Positions 1 to 8,829 of a DNA stretch of 56,957 bases are shown piece after piece; positions within the stretch are counted from its first letter, which is position 1; each line of letters begins with the position of its first letter. The DNA comes from Halomonas sp. PR-M31. Lineage in GTDB: Bacteria > Pseudomonadota > Gammaproteobacteria > Pseudomonadales > Halomonadaceae. The notes under the pieces were generated by a model. It searched no databases. It worked only from the letters and a program-made list of their open reading frames with translations, and was not told the DNA's origin. The stretch lies in assembly GCF_001039575.1 (NCBI RefSeq), contig NZ_JIBT01000036.1, positions 1 through 56,957 of the forward strand, written 5' to 3'. A program made the translations under genes and the position numbers.

Positions 1-263
1 AAAAAGGTGGCAATGGTGGCGATATTGAGTGTCTCGATCAGCGCCCAGGTGATGGCCTTAATGGCAGAGACATCCGGTGGCACCATGCGCTTGAAGAGAT
101 CGCCGATCTGAGCGGGTGCATCCCATACCCAGGGCCAAATGATATCGATGCTGGTCAAGGACCAGCCCGCGGCGACCGCCACGGCGAGCAGACTGGCAAA
201 CCGGACCCAGCGTTGACGCCCGGTATGGCGCGACCAGGCGCGATCAGCAACGGATTGCTTCAC
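1..263 (-). CDS. phnE: PhnE-type phosphonate/phosphite ABC permease, second copy (partial)
   Basis: Only the N-terminal 87 residues are present; the gene runs off the left edge. Translation from a GTG at 261-263 gives a basic N-terminus, one clear membrane helix (about residues 24-42) and the start of the permease domain (about TWALIETLNIAT near residue 75), as in PhnE-family inner-membrane permeases. The start is supported by AAGGAG about 7 bases upstream. It follows the first phnE by 13 bases, so the two permeases are probably co-translated and form a heterodimeric channel with PhnC. Tandem phnE genes are common in phosphonate/phosphite importers. The N-terminus is less conserved than the core, so the call leans on context. 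Confidence 0.75.
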   Translation of the reverse strand, partial: MKQSVADRAWSRHTGRQRWVRFASLLAVAVAAGWSLTSIDIIWPWVWDAPAQIGDLFKRMVPPDVSAIKAITWALIETLNIATIATF

Positions 264-276
264 CAGATGCTCCTTT

Positions 277-1088
277 TCACCAGATATTCTTCCGAATGCG
301 CCCACTGATCGCTTCGCTGACCAGGATGACGGCGATGATCACCAGGGTGATCGCCAACGCGAAGTCATAGTCATAGCGGCCGAAGGCGTTCATCAGGGTC
401 GAGCCGATGCCGCCGGCACCGACGATGCCCACCACCGCCGAAGCACGCAGGTTGCTGTCCAGTTGATAGATAGACAGGCCAATCTGGCGCGGCATGATCT
501 GCGGCAGCACACCGAATTGCAGCACGGTGAACGTGCCTGTACCGGTACTGCGCAGGGCCTCCACCTGGCCCCAGTCGATCTCCTCGATGCGCTCCGCGAG
601 CATCTTGCAACGAAGCCGATGGAATAAATGGTCAAGGTCAGGATCCCCGCCACCGGGCCAAAGCCCACGGCCTTGACGAACAAGATGGCGACGATGACCG
701 GATGGAAACTGCGGGCAACGATGATCAAGATACGCCCGAGCAGATAAATGGGTAGGGGCGCGATATTGCGGGCTGCCATAAAGGCAATCGGCACACTCAA
801 CGCCAGTCCGAGCAGAGTCGAGAGAATGGCAATCTGTAAACTTTCGAGAAATCCTTTCAGCAGCAGACCGCCGCGATCGAAGTTGGGCGGAAAGGCGCCG
901 CCGAAGATGCGTGCGGCGCGTTCCATACCTTCACTGACGCGCGGCCAATCAAAGGGCAGGGTAGTGATCGCCCAGACGGCGTAGATAGCGAAACCGATCA
1001 ACAAGCCCCAGCGCAACCAGGGGTTGGCGATGAAGGGCGCCTTACGCCACTGTCGCGGCGTTGTTGCCATCGTCGTGTTGCTGCTCAT
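277..1088 (-). pseudogene. phnE: PhnE-type ABC permease, frameshifted (probable sequencing error)
   Basis: Inner-membrane permease of the PhnCDE phosphonate/phosphite importer. The N-terminal part (to about residue 160) reads in one frame up to IYSIGFVA. The rest (KMLAERIEEIDWGQ onward, including the EAA-like loop and the last helices) reads in another frame. The break is at about 605-606, where one A in a short A-run on the coding strand seems to be missing. Restoring it gives an uninterrupted protein of about 270 residues, the normal PhnE length. Both halves are well conserved with no other damage, so a base-calling error is more likely than real inactivation. The start overlaps the end of phnC by 4 bases (ATGA), indicating translational coupling. 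Confidence 0.85.
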
Positions 1089-1876
1089 GTTGCGACCTTG
1101 TCGGCCTGCGAGGCAGAGGCAGACGCTTCCTTGTCTTCCGATGTGCCGCTATACACCGAATCCATCGCGTCCTGATCCAGATCACCGGGCTTGCCATCGA
1201 AGATGATGCGTCCGAAGCGCATGCCGACGATGCGCTGAGTGAACTCCTTGGCCTCGCTGACGTTGTGAATGTTGATCAGCACCGGCAGGTGCAGCTCATT
1301 TGCGAGACGCTGCAGCAATTCCATGATCTGACGGGAAGTGACCGGGTCCAGGGAGGCAGTGGGTTCATCCGCCAGCAATATGTCCGGGTCCTGCATCAAG
1401 GCACGTACTACGCCGACCCGCTGACGCTCGCCCCCGGAAAGCTCATCGGCGCGCTTGTTGGCGTAATGGGCGATGCCTACTCGCTCCATGAGCTGGAAGG
1501 CGCGCTCGATGTCCTTCGCGGGATAACGGCGCAGAGCGGCACGCCAGTAAGGGATGTAGCCCAGGCGACCGCACTGCACGTTTTCCATTACCGTGAGCCG
1601 ATCAACCAGATTGAAGCCTTGAAAGATCATGCCGATACGTCGCCGGGCCTTGCGCAAGTTTTCTCGCTTTAGGGTGGTGAGTTCCAGATCATTGAGCAGG
1701 ATGCTGCCGGAGGTCGGCTCGACCAGACGATTGATACAGCGCAGCAACGTGCTCTTGCCGGCGCCGGAGGCACCGATGATCGAGACGACTGACTCCCCCG
1801 GCACCTCCAGATCGAGATCCTTGAGCACCGGTTCGCCGTTGCCATAGCGCTTGACCAAGCGAGAAATGCGAAGCAT
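1085..1876 (-). CDS. phnC: Phosphonate/phosphite ABC transporter ATP-binding protein PhnC
   Basis: ATPase that energises import through the two PhnE permeases at the cytoplasmic face. It is 263 residues, typical of PhnC. Visible motifs are Walker A GASGAGKST (about residues 35-43), a Q-loop in GMIFQGFN, the ABC signature LSGGERQR, Walker B ILLADEPT and the H-loop histidine in NIHNVSEA. The C-terminus carries an acidic, Ala/Ser-rich tail of about 20 residues. The gene lies 9 bases after phnD and overlaps phnE, so phnD-phnC-phnE-phnE is one operon. The substrate (phosphonate, phosphite or phosphate ester) cannot be decided because the catabolic genes lie beyond the window. Confidence 0.93.
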   Translation of the reverse strand: MLRISRLVKRYGNGEPVLKDLDLEVPGESVVSIIGASGAGKSTLLRCINRLVEPTSGSILLNDLELTTLKRENLRKARRRIGMIFQGFNLVDRLTVMENVQCGRLGYIPYWRAALRRYPAKDIERAFQLMERVGIAHYANKRADELSGGERQRVGVVRALMQDPDILLADEPTASLDPVTSRQIMELLQRLANELHLPVLINIHNVSEAKEFTQRIVGMRFGRIIFDGKPGDLDQDAMDSVYSGTSEDKEASASASQADKVAT

Positions 1877-1885
1877 TGGAAGGCC

Positions 1886-2887
1886 CTATTCGATGTTCTC
1901 GCGGGTGTAGCTAATCCCATTCGCTTCCTGAATATCTCGGATAACCTCCCAGTCCTCCTTGTAGCTGATGGGCACGAACTGGGTAACGCCGGTGAACTCC
2001 TCGCCTAGTGCCGTTCCTTGCATGTCGAAGCTCATGAAGGCGTCCTTGATCTTTTGCGCAAGTTCCGGCTTGAGATTATGAGCGTAGGTATAGGAGGTAG
2101 TCGGAAAACGCTTGGACTCGAATACGATCTTGACCTCTTCCGGGTCATAGAGCCCGCGATCCGCCATGCGATCGACCACTTCCGAGGCCACCGGAGCCGC
2201 ATCGTAATCGCCGGCCACCACACCGAGCATGGACTGATCGTGGGAGCCGGAATAGACCACTTCGTAGTCCTCGCCGGGCACGATGCCCTCCTTGGGGAAT
2301 AGCGCCCGGGGCGCCTGGTTGCCGGAGTTGGAGGTGGGGGAAGTGTGGGCGACGCGCTTGCCCTCGAGATCCTTCAGTTCATCGATACCGCTATCCTTGC
2401 GGGTATAGACCTGCAGGGTATAGCCGAAATTGCCATCCTCGGAGCCCATGATCGCAAAGGGCACCGCCCCCGCCAGGTTGACGGCGAAAGGGGTTGGGCC
2501 GGTAGAGAAGCCCGCGATATGGATACGATTGCTGCGCATGGCTTCGATTTCGGCGGAGTTGGACTGTACCGCGAAGAAGCGCACGTCCTTACCGGTCTCC
2601 TCGGATAGATGCTCGATGAACGGCTCCCAGATGTCGGCGTAAATTGCCGGATCTTCGACCGGGGTATAGGCGAAGATCAGCGTATCCGGATCGAGCAGTT
2701 TGGATGAGTCGCTGGGTGTATCCGCGACCAGATCGTTATTGGCATCACAATACATGGGCGCCAGATCGCCGCGGCTGGGGCAGTCTTCCTCGGCGGCCAT
2801 GACATTGGCGGCGGGCACCAGCAACGCGGCGAGGGCGGTTCCCAAGGTCAATCGACGCGCATGCTGTAATTGAGTGCGAAATGGCAT
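1886..2887 (-). CDS. phnD: Periplasmic phosphonate/phosphite-binding protein PhnD
   Basis: Solute-binding protein that delivers the ligand to PhnCE. It is 333 residues with a Sec signal peptide (basic start, hydrophobic ALAALLVPAAN, probable cleavage after VMAA). The mature protein opens with a segment holding two cysteines (CPSRGDL and MYCD), which could form a disulfide. It then has the PhnD-like core (FAYTPVEDP, SNRIHIAGFSTGP, AHTSPTSNSG, YSGSHDQS). SNSG and SGSH correspond to the stretches that hold the phosphonate oxygens in this family. The ATG is preceded by AAGGAG. First gene of the operon, divergent from the HAD gene across about 145 bases. No convincing Pho box was seen upstream. 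Confidence 0.9.
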   Translation of the reverse strand: MPFRTQLQHARRLTLGTALAALLVPAANVMAAEEDCPSRGDLAPMYCDANNDLVADTPSDSSKLLDPDTLIFAYTPVEDPAIYADIWEPFIEHLSEETGKDVRFFAVQSNSAEIEAMRSNRIHIAGFSTGPTPFAVNLAGAVPFAIMGSEDGNFGYTLQVYTRKDSGIDELKDLEGKRVAHTSPTSNSGNQAPRALFPKEGIVPGEDYEVVYSGSHDQSMLGVVAGDYDAAPVASEVVDRMADRGLYDPEEVKIVFESKRFPTTSYTYAHNLKPELAQKIKDAFMSFDMQGTALGEEFTGVTQFVPISYKEDWEVIRDIQEANGISYTRENIE

Positions 2888-2950
2888 GGTGAAAGCTCCT
2901 TATCCCTTTTTGGGGTTATTATCGGACCGGGCTATTGCGACATATTTTAT

Positions 2951-2969
2951 GAGATTAGGTAGCAATCTC
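2951..2969. promoter_or_regulatory. Inverted repeat between phnD and the HAD gene
   Basis: A perfect 6-bp inverted repeat GAGATT-N7-AATCTC lies in the divergent intergenic region, about 64 bases from the phnD start and 65 from the HAD gene start. Its size and place suit a dimeric repressor site, but no regulator gene lies next to it. It could be chance. Confidence 0.25.
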
Positions 2970-3033
2970 GTGGACTTCAATTAGCACAAGGGCGTATAGC
3001 CGTTACCGGATATCAATCGAGAGTGAAGAAAAC

Positions 3034-3843
3034 ATGGCACGTTTTGTTGACGCTGATCTCGAGCTATTGGCACAAGTCGATGTCCTGCTCACGGACGTGG
3101 ACGACACGCTGACCCGTCACGGCAAGCTGGCGCCAGCGACCCTGAAGGCCATGAGTGATCTGATGGCAGCGGGAGTTCGGGTCATTCCCGTCACGGGAGG
3201 CTGTGCCGGCTGGTGCGATCATATCGTACGGGCCTGGCCGGTCAGTGCCGTCATCGGCGAGAGTGGGGCGTTTCGTTTTCGTTTGAACGAGCACGGCCGG
3301 CTCGAACGGCATTTTATCCGGCCGCTAGAAGAATTACAGGCAGAGCAGCGGCAGTTGCTGATGATTGCAGAGCGGGCACTGCAGCAAGTACCCGGGGCGC
3401 GGCTCGCTGCGGATCAACCTTATCGCCTTGTCGATGTGGCGATAGATCATGCTCAGGATGTAGGTCCCTTGAACAGCGAACAGGTCGCTATCTTGATCGC
3501 ACTGTTCGACGAGGCTGGCGCGAGTGCTCGAGCCAGCTCGATTCATGTCAATGCCTGGTTTGGCGATCACGATAAAGCGGCCATGGCACAACATCTTCTT
3601 GTGAAAGATCTGGGGCTTGATGCCAGGGATCGAGCTCGACGTGTACTGTTCATTGGCGATGCGCCCAACGATGAACCGCTATTTCGAGAGATTTCCTTGA
3701 GCGTTGGAGTCGCCAATATTCTTCCACATCTCGACAAGCTGAATTGGGCCCCACGTTGGGTGTGCGATGCCAGTCACGGTGAAGGCTTCGTGGAGATGGC
3801 AAACCGCCTGCTGGCAGCGCGATTACGACCTTTTAATGAGTGA
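3034..3843 (+). CDS. HAD-superfamily (type IIB, Cof-like) phosphatase
   Basis: Probable cytosolic phosphatase of 269 residues. HAD motif I is DVDDTLT (about residues 21-27, nucleophile D21 and acid/base D23). Motif II is the Thr in IPVTGG, with a Lys in the DHDKAAM region before motif IV, GDAPNDEPLF (Mg-binding Asp). The cap inserted between motifs II and III resembles the C2B cap of sugar-phosphate phosphatases. The substrate cannot be read from sequence. Transcribed away from the phn operon, with opgB-like following after about 100 bases. The start is supported by a purine-rich GAGTGAAGA. Confidence 0.75.
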   Translation: MARFVDADLELLAQVDVLLTDVDDTLTRHGKLAPATLKAMSDLMAAGVRVIPVTGGCAGWCDHIVRAWPVSAVIGESGAFRFRLNEHGRLERHFIRPLEELQAEQRQLLMIAERALQQVPGARLAADQPYRLVDVAIDHAQDVGPLNSEQVAILIALFDEAGASARASSIHVNAWFGDHDKAAMAQHLLVKDLGLDARDRARRVLFIGDAPNDEPLFREISLSVGVANILPHLDKLNWAPRWVCDASHGEGFVEMANRLLAARLRPFNE

Positions 3844-3941
3844 TGCTTGCGTGGAATGTGTCATTCTATGAAACAAGTCACAACGGTGACAGATTGGTGA
3901 CCAGATGAATAAATCTGGTCAAGGGTCATAGGCCTGCACGA

Positions 3942-5954
3942 ATGAAAAAACAATTATCCTTACTCAAGCATCGGCTGGGTTGGTACCTGCCGATCGCTGC
4001 GCTAGTTCTCATCATTGCCGGTATTGTGGTTCTGCGTTACTGGCCGAAGCTTGCGCCTGATCGTCTTTCCAGCCTTTTCGCTTCAACGAGTGAAGCCATC
4101 CTCGAAGCGATGGTTGCTTGGCATGCCCTGGGCGTGGTGATCGTGCTGGGGCTATTGATACTGATCGTCTCGATTCGCTCCGCCTGGGCCATTGCATTGG
4201 GAGTGCTTGGCTTTATCTACACTCTTTTCTGGGGTGTATGGCGAGTGGCGGACATGATGACCGGGGTAGGCATCAATCAATCTGTCATCTTTCACTTTTT
4301 CAGCGGCACCGAAGGCGCAGATTACACCCAGTTTTTGCGGGAGATCATTGTATTCACGGCCTATGTAAGCTTAGCGCTTCTGTTTCTTCTGCTGCCCTGG
4401 GTCATGGTCTGGCAACGGCGGCGGTCTCAGCGACTCGATCATGGATCGTCTTCCCGACACGACACGTACCATGACCTGAAATACGGCTCGACGATATCCT
4501 TGGCCCTGGGGTGTTTGCTGGTAGGCGCCGGCTGGCTGGCATCGCCATGGCATCAAAATATCCTCGCCTTGACCCAGACTTATTCAACGCTTGATAGCGA
4601 TCAGGAACGTCGGCTCGAGGCGCTATACAATACCGACAGACGCTCTCTTAGCCGTGACAAGAATCTTGTCGTACTTTATTTGGAAAGCGTCGAGTCGACT
4701 TACTTTGATGAAACGCTATTCCCGGATCTTTTGCCCCAGCTGCGAGCCCAACGCAGTGAGTCCGCTTACTTTTCCGGTATCGAGCAAACCCCTGGTGCGG
4801 GTTGGACGATTGCCGGGCTCGTCAATACCCAGTGTGGACTGCCTCTGGTGACGCCGGGTGCCGAACCTAATGAGATGGGCAACGTGGCTCATTTTCTACC
4901 CAAGGCGAAGTGCTTCGCGGAGTATCTTGGCGAAAACGGTTTCGACACGGTTTATATGGGCGGCTCTTCCTCAGAGTTCGCCGGCAAAGGACGTTTCCTG
5001 GAACAGCACGGTTTCAATACCGTGCGAGACAAGCACTATTTCAAAGAGTGGCAGCAAAGCAAGGGCAAGTTTGCGGTATGGGGCGCTTATGATGACGAAG
5101 TGCTGGAAAGCACCTACGCGGAATTTGTCGAACTCTCGAAAAAAGAAACCCCTTTTGCACTCTTCGCGCTAACCATGGATACCCATCACCCCCATGGCCA
5201 TATATCGCCCAGCTGCAAGGAAGTTCGCTACCGGGATGGTGAGATAAATACGCTCAACGCCCTGCGCTGTGCGGACCAGCTAGTATCGCGTTTTATCGAT
5301 CGAGTGCGCAGTTCACCTTATTACCAGAACACGCGGTTGGTCGTGTTATCCGATCATTTAGCCATGATCAACGATGCTCAGACGTTGATAGAAAAGGCGG
5401 ACAAACGAGAAAACCTGCTGATGGTATTCGACAGTGACGTAGCGCCAGGGGAACGTCAGGTGCAGGGCACCATGCTGGATGTGGGTGCCACACTCATGAG
5501 CTTGATGGGAGCGGACAAGACGGCACTCGGATTTGGACGTTCGCTATTCGAGACGGACTCAATCAACGCGCCGGCTTACACCAGAGATTACTACACCAGC
5601 GGCGACGTCACGCAGTACTTGAGTTTCGCCCGCGGATTATGGGGTATGCCAACGGTCAAGGGTGAGATCAGAAGTAACGGTCAGGGCGTTCTAGTGGGTG
5701 ACAATCGGCTCGAAGCACCTTTCTTCTCGGTCCTCGATGAGCAAAACAAGGTCGTGGAACTCTATTTTCAGAACTTTGCCGAGCACATCGACAGTCTAAA
5801 GGAGGGGGCTCGTTATCTATATGCTCTTGAATGCGAAGAGACCCGTAGTGCCGATGTTGGCGTCTGTCTTGTATCGGGACTGAAAGGCGCAGGAGAGCGC
5901 GTATTTTCCTCGTCGGAATTGGTCAATGGCATTCTAGCGACCGATATTTTGTGA
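3942..5954 (+). CDS. opgB: Phosphoglycerol transferase-like membrane sulfatase-fold protein (OpgB/LtaS superfamily)
   Basis: Inner-membrane enzyme with a large periplasmic alkaline-phosphatase/sulfatase-fold domain, 670 residues. The N-terminal about 220 residues hold roughly five membrane helices. The catalytic domain begins near NLVVLYLES (about residue 240) and carries the nucleophile threonine in GAGWTIAG (T289), a THHPHG segment and the VLSDH metal-binding motif. The YLESVE/TYFDETLFP context resembles E. coli OpgB, which moves phosphoglycerol from phosphatidylglycerol onto osmoregulated periplasmic glucans. It is shorter than E. coli OpgB (about 760) and could transfer phosphoglycerol or phosphoethanolamine to another acceptor. 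No glucan synthesis genes are nearby. A strong hairpin follows. Confidence 0.72.
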   Translation: MKKQLSLLKHRLGWYLPIAALVLIIAGIVVLRYWPKLAPDRLSSLFASTSEAILEAMVAWHALGVVIVLGLLILIVSIRSAWAIALGVLGFIYTLFWGVWRVADMMTGVGINQSVIFHFFSGTEGADYTQFLREIIVFTAYVSLALLFLLLPWVMVWQRRRSQRLDHGSSSRHDTYHDLKYGSTISLALGCLLVGAGWLASPWHQNILALTQTYSTLDSDQERRLEALYNTDRRSLSRDKNLVVLYLESVESTYFDETLFPDLLPQLRAQRSESAYFSGIEQTPGAGWTIAGLVNTQCGLPLVTPGAEPNEMGNVAHFLPKAKCFAEYLGENGFDTVYMGGSSSEFAGKGRFLEQHGFNTVRDKHYFKEWQQSKGKFAVWGAYDDEVLESTYAEFVELSKKETPFALFALTMDTHHPHGHISPSCKEVRYRDGEINTLNALRCADQLVSRFIDRVRSSPYYQNTRLVVLSDHLAMINDAQTLIEKADKRENLLMVFDSDVAPGERQVQGTMLDVGATLMSLMGADKTALGFGRSLFETDSINAPAYTRDYYTSGDVTQYLSFARGLWGMPTVKGEIRSNGQGVLVGDNRLEAPFFSVLDEQNKVVELYFQNFAEHIDSLKEGARYLYALECEETRSADVGVCLVSGLKGAGERVFSSSELVNGILATDIL

Positions 5955-5980
5955 ACAAACCAATATCGAGTTAAGTAATA

Positions 5981-6013
5981 AAAAACGAGGACCGGCTGGA
6001 CCGGTCCTCGTTT
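5981..6013. terminator. Bidirectional Rho-independent terminator
   Basis: A perfect 10-bp stem (CGAGGACCGG at 5986-5995 with CCGGTCCTCG at 6001-6010) with a 5-base loop. It is flanked by AAAAA on the left and TTT on the right. It lies between the convergent opgB-like gene and the DUF3618 gene. The longer T-tract is on the minus strand, so it should stop the stress operon best and opgB as well. Confidence 0.9.
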
Positions 6014-6070
6014 CAATGACGCTATATCAAATACAACTTTGACGATAGCGCCGTTTTCCAGGAAAAGCTG

Positions 6071-7369
6071 TCAGACGCCACGATTCGGCGGGTTGCCTGA
6101 GTCGATATCGGTCTTCGAGATATCCTGCTCCGTTGGCCTGCCTGAACTCGTCGACGGCGTAGACGAACTACCAGAAGTTCCAGTACCCGAAGTACCCGAA
6201 GTTCCAGGAGCTCCTGACGTCGACGAAGTCCGTGATGAAGTGCCAGTAGTGCCCGTGCTGGTCGTCGAAGATGAGCCTGAAGCAGACGAAGCGCTATGAC
6301 TGCCCGACGAGCTTGACGAGCCTGCAGTCGTGCCCCCGGAATCAGGTGCATTGGGTGCATCCTGCTTCGCTTTTTGAGCTTTTTCTTCCACTTTGGACTG
6401 AACGTTATCAGCTTGCTTTTGACCTTCCTCAGCTGCGCGATCGACAAGCTTGTCCCGAGTGTCGCCAAACTGCTCATCTTCAAAGCGTGTAGACGGTAAC
6501 AGGCTTCCAATCGCGGCACCAATGGCAACGCCCAACGCGGCAGTCACCAGGGGATGTTCCTGGATGAACTGAGTTGTCTGCTGCCCAGCATTCTGAGCGC
6601 TTTGAGAGGCGCCGCGCATGGCGGAACGTGAACCGCTTTTCATCCGTGATGTGCCATCGCGCATGCTGCTGGACATGCTTTGAGCACGTCCTTTTACGCT
6701 ATTGGACATGTTCCGAGCACCATCTTTTACGCTGCTGGACATGTTCTGCGCCTTTTCCTTGGCACCGCTCATCCGACCTTTGCCTTGCCGGTCGTCGTAG
6801 TCGTTATCTCCTAGAGTACCCGTTGTATACGCAGCGGGCGGCACACGGCTGGTTGTCGTAGTGGATCCCACGGTCGTGCCGCCAGCAGTCGTACCACTAG
6901 TCGGTGGAACGCTGGTGGAAGACGGTACGGAAGTCGTGGGCGGTACTCTAGTGGAGTCGCTCGGTAGGCCTGCCGTGGAACCTGATGACGCACCGGTTGG
7001 TGCCGGACGAGTCGTCATCGGATAGTGCCGGCTGTCCTCGTAGCCATAGGTATCGACGTCGTCGTTGTACCTATTACGACGTGAATACTTGTCGGGATTA
7101 CGCTGAGCCATTATCAGCCAGCCCAAGCCAACGCCTGTGAGTACAAAAGGCACCGGATTGTTCTTGATGGTATCGCTCAGATTGGAGGCAAATTCATTGG
7201 CACCCCCGCTACGCACATAGTCCATCGTCGTGTCTATCAATCGGCGAGGTGAGATCTTTTCTTCAAGTTCGTGCAGAGTGCGATCCAATCGTTCGCGATT
7301 CTCTTCAATATCCGATTCGATCTCTTCAGGCTTGCGAGTATCCTGATTGTCCTGGTTATTATCGCTCAT
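6071..7369 (-). CDS. DUF3618/ElaB-like membrane-anchored stress protein with 11-residue repeats
   Basis: 432-residue low-complexity protein. Residues about 13-90 match DUF3618 (PEEIESDIEENRERLDRTL, then a short hydrophobic helix near 72-87). Residues about 115-180 are Ser/Thr/Pro/Gly-rich. Residues 204-247 form four back-to-back 11-residue repeats of the type K-x-x-A-x-x-M-S-x-S-V, as in LEA-like amphipathic helices. Residues about 267-292 resemble the ElaB/YqjD membrane anchor (EHPLVTAALG then GAAIGSLLP). The tail is Ser/Gly/Thr-rich. Its start overlaps the upstream holin-like gene by 11 bases. The family is usually linked to stationary-phase, osmotic or desiccation stress; the molecular function is unknown. 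The repeats are discussed under findings. Confidence 0.75.
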   Translation of the reverse strand: MSDNNQDNQDTRKPEEIESDIEENRERLDRTLHELEEKISPRRLIDTTMDYVRSGGANEFASNLSDTIKNNPVPFVLTGVGLGWLIMAQRNPDKYSRRNRYNDDVDTYGYEDSRHYPMTTRPAPTGASSGSTAGLPSDSTRVPPTTSVPSSTSVPPTSGTTAGGTTVGSTTTTSRVPPAAYTTGTLGDNDYDDRQGKGRMSGAKEKAQNMSSSVKDGARNMSNSVKGRAQSMSSSMRDGTSRMKSGSRSAMRGASQSAQNAGQQTTQFIQEHPLVTAALGVAIGAAIGSLLPSTRFEDEQFGDTRDKLVDRAAEEGQKQADNVQSKVEEKAQKAKQDAPNAPDSGGTTAGSSSSSGSHSASSASGSSSTTSTGTTGTSSRTSSTSGAPGTSGTSGTGTSGSSSTPSTSSGRPTEQDISKTDIDSGNPPNRGV

Positions 7370-7802
7370 TTTTCAGCTGCTCCTTAGCCTCGACTTTGTG
7401 ATGTTGCGCCATGTCTGCGTCCTTCTGAACGCTGGAAATAGTGCGTTGCGGCATCAGATTCGTGGCCTTTAGCTTTTTCTTGCCGGTCTGCAACATGATG
7501 AATCCGATGACGACGACGATTACACCCACGATCAGTGCTGAAAGCCAAGGGGTATGAAGTACCGTATCCAGGCCAAACACCGCGGCGGCAAGCAGTACCA
7601 AAAAGCCGCACATGAGCACCGCGCCCGCTGCTGCAATTGAACCGACGCCGGTGCCTATTTGAGAAACCTTTTGTCCCATCTCGGCCTTGGCAAGATCGAC
7701 TTCGTTACGCACCAATGATGTCACTTCATTGGTCAAGCTTGAAATCAAGGTGCCAAAAGAGGAAGAACTGTCTCTCGTCGTGTTTCTATTGTCTGTATCC
7801 AT
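7359..7802 (-). CDS. Phage-holin-3-6-superfamily (DUF1469) membrane protein
   Basis: 147-residue inner-membrane protein. An N-terminal soluble stretch (SSFGTLISSLTNEVTSLVRN) with the typical EVDLAKAEM amphipathic helix precedes two hydrophobic hairpin helices (about residues 53-75 and 85-107), followed by a basic C-terminus. This is the DUF1469/YqjE arrangement, in which a YqjE-like protein is encoded with ElaB/YqjD and DUF3618 proteins. Despite the family name it is not a lysis protein, and no phage genes are near. It overlaps the next gene by 11 bases, so the two are probably co-translated. Confidence 0.8.
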   Translation of the reverse strand: MDTDNRNTTRDSSSSFGTLISSLTNEVTSLVRNEVDLAKAEMGQKVSQIGTGVGSIAAAGAVLMCGFLVLLAAAVFGLDTVLHTPWLSALIVGVIVVVIGFIMLQTGKKKLKATNLMPQRTISSVQKDADMAQHHKVEAKEQLKNER

Positions 7803-7881
7803 GCTATTAGCCTCCCTGGCTAGTCGCGTTGAATTATTCTGACTTGGCCAACCTGCGAATCAAAGGCACCAGTGGTAAGCC

Positions 7882-8481
7882 TCAATAGGGCCCTGGACCT
7901 AACGTATCGCTCGAATTGCCCATACCTGAGCCCATACCGGTGGAACCACGCGGGGATGAGGTGTTGGAGCTGGAGTAGGTTGAGGAGCCGGACGAGCCAT
8001 TCTGCTGGGAGCTATTCAAGAACCGCGCCAGAAAGAAGCCGGCTGCGATGGCGCCCCCCAGGAATACGGCGGGTTGGCGACGGCTGTAATCCTGTACCTG
8101 ATGTAACAGGCCATCTAGATTCTGTTCACGCAATCGCTGAGAGATGCTATCCGTGGCTCTGGCAATGTTGTTGGCATAGCCAGAAAATGAGCGCTGATCC
8201 TGTTCATCGAACTCTTTCGCCATCTTACGAAAAGCCGATGACAGTCCTTCAGCTTGATTGGCAGCATTCTCTTTTTGCTGGTCGAACATGCCTTCCGCTT
8301 GTTTGCGAGCGGCATCCTTGACTTCACCCGCACTCTGACGAGCCTTGTTCTTGGCTTCTTCAGTGTGGCGAGAATTTCCTGCCGTGTTTGAGGAGGAACT
8401 CAAATCACTTGACGTGGATTGAGAGGTCGTAGCGCCCCTGGAAGGTGAGTTCGAAGTATTGGAATTTTCCGGATCGATCAT
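7882..8481 (-). CDS. LEA-like/YqjD-type membrane-anchored stress protein
   Basis: 199 residues from the ATG at 8481. An upstream in-frame ATG at 8487 is possible, but GGGAG is better spaced for 8481. The first 40 residues are Ser/Thr/Asn-rich. Residues about 40-90 are highly charged and Ala/Lys/Glu-rich with LEA group 3-like periodicity (EEAKNKARQSAGEVKDAARK, then QKENAANQAEG). A single hydrophobic segment (VFLGGAIAAGFFLARFL, near residue 145) resembles the YqjD membrane anchor, followed by a Ser/Gly tail. First gene of the leftward trio. Probable role: a membrane-tethered protective or ribosome-binding stress protein. I cannot assign a specific function. Confidence 0.65.
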   Translation of the reverse strand: MIDPENSNTSNSPSRGATTSQSTSSDLSSSSNTAGNSRHTEEAKNKARQSAGEVKDAARKQAEGMFDQQKENAANQAEGLSSAFRKMAKEFDEQDQRSFSGYANNIARATDSISQRLREQNLDGLLHQVQDYSRRQPAVFLGGAIAAGFFLARFLNSSQQNGSSGSSTYSSSNTSSPRGSTGMGSGMGNSSDTLGPGPY

Positions 8482-8829
8482 GCGCATATCTCCCTATTTA
8501 ACCCAGATTAATGTTACGAAGAAAACAAGGAGCTTCCAGCTGCCTATTCATTGCTTTCGGTTCGCCAGATTAAATGTAGTGGATCGGCGAGTGGTGTCAA
8601 CCATCAATTGAGTAATGTTTTTTTTAATATTTATGAGAGTGGCTGATACTAAGGAATTACCGGTTTTAAACGCGAGGACAACATCGAAGATTATAGTTGT
8701 TGTAATTTGCCAATAAACGGTAAAAACAAAATAGCTAGCAGCCATATGTTTTTTCATCATGTGTTATTGGAAGCTGTCAATTTTACCTTTTAAAATTTCG
8801 AAGTCATTCAATTTCAAGGAGGAGAGCTG
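8482..8829. other. AT-rich divergent intergenic region
   Basis: About 350 bases between the stress trio (leftward) and pncC (rightward). It is clearly more AT-rich than its surroundings, with a run of Ts near 8620 and several TTTTAAA-like stretches. It should hold both divergent promoters, but I cannot pick convincing -35/-10 pairs or an operator. The small reading frames inside have no recognisable content. pncC is preceded by a strong AAGGAGGAG. Confidence 0.4.

Noticed and set aside
2888-3033. Pho box before phnD
   Set aside because: No pair of CTGTCAT-like repeats with the right spacing; only a short unrelated inverted repeat is present.
6071-8481. Prophage or lysis genes suggested by the holin family name
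   Set aside because: DUF1469 is a stress-type membrane family; no phage structural, integrase or endolysin gene is near.
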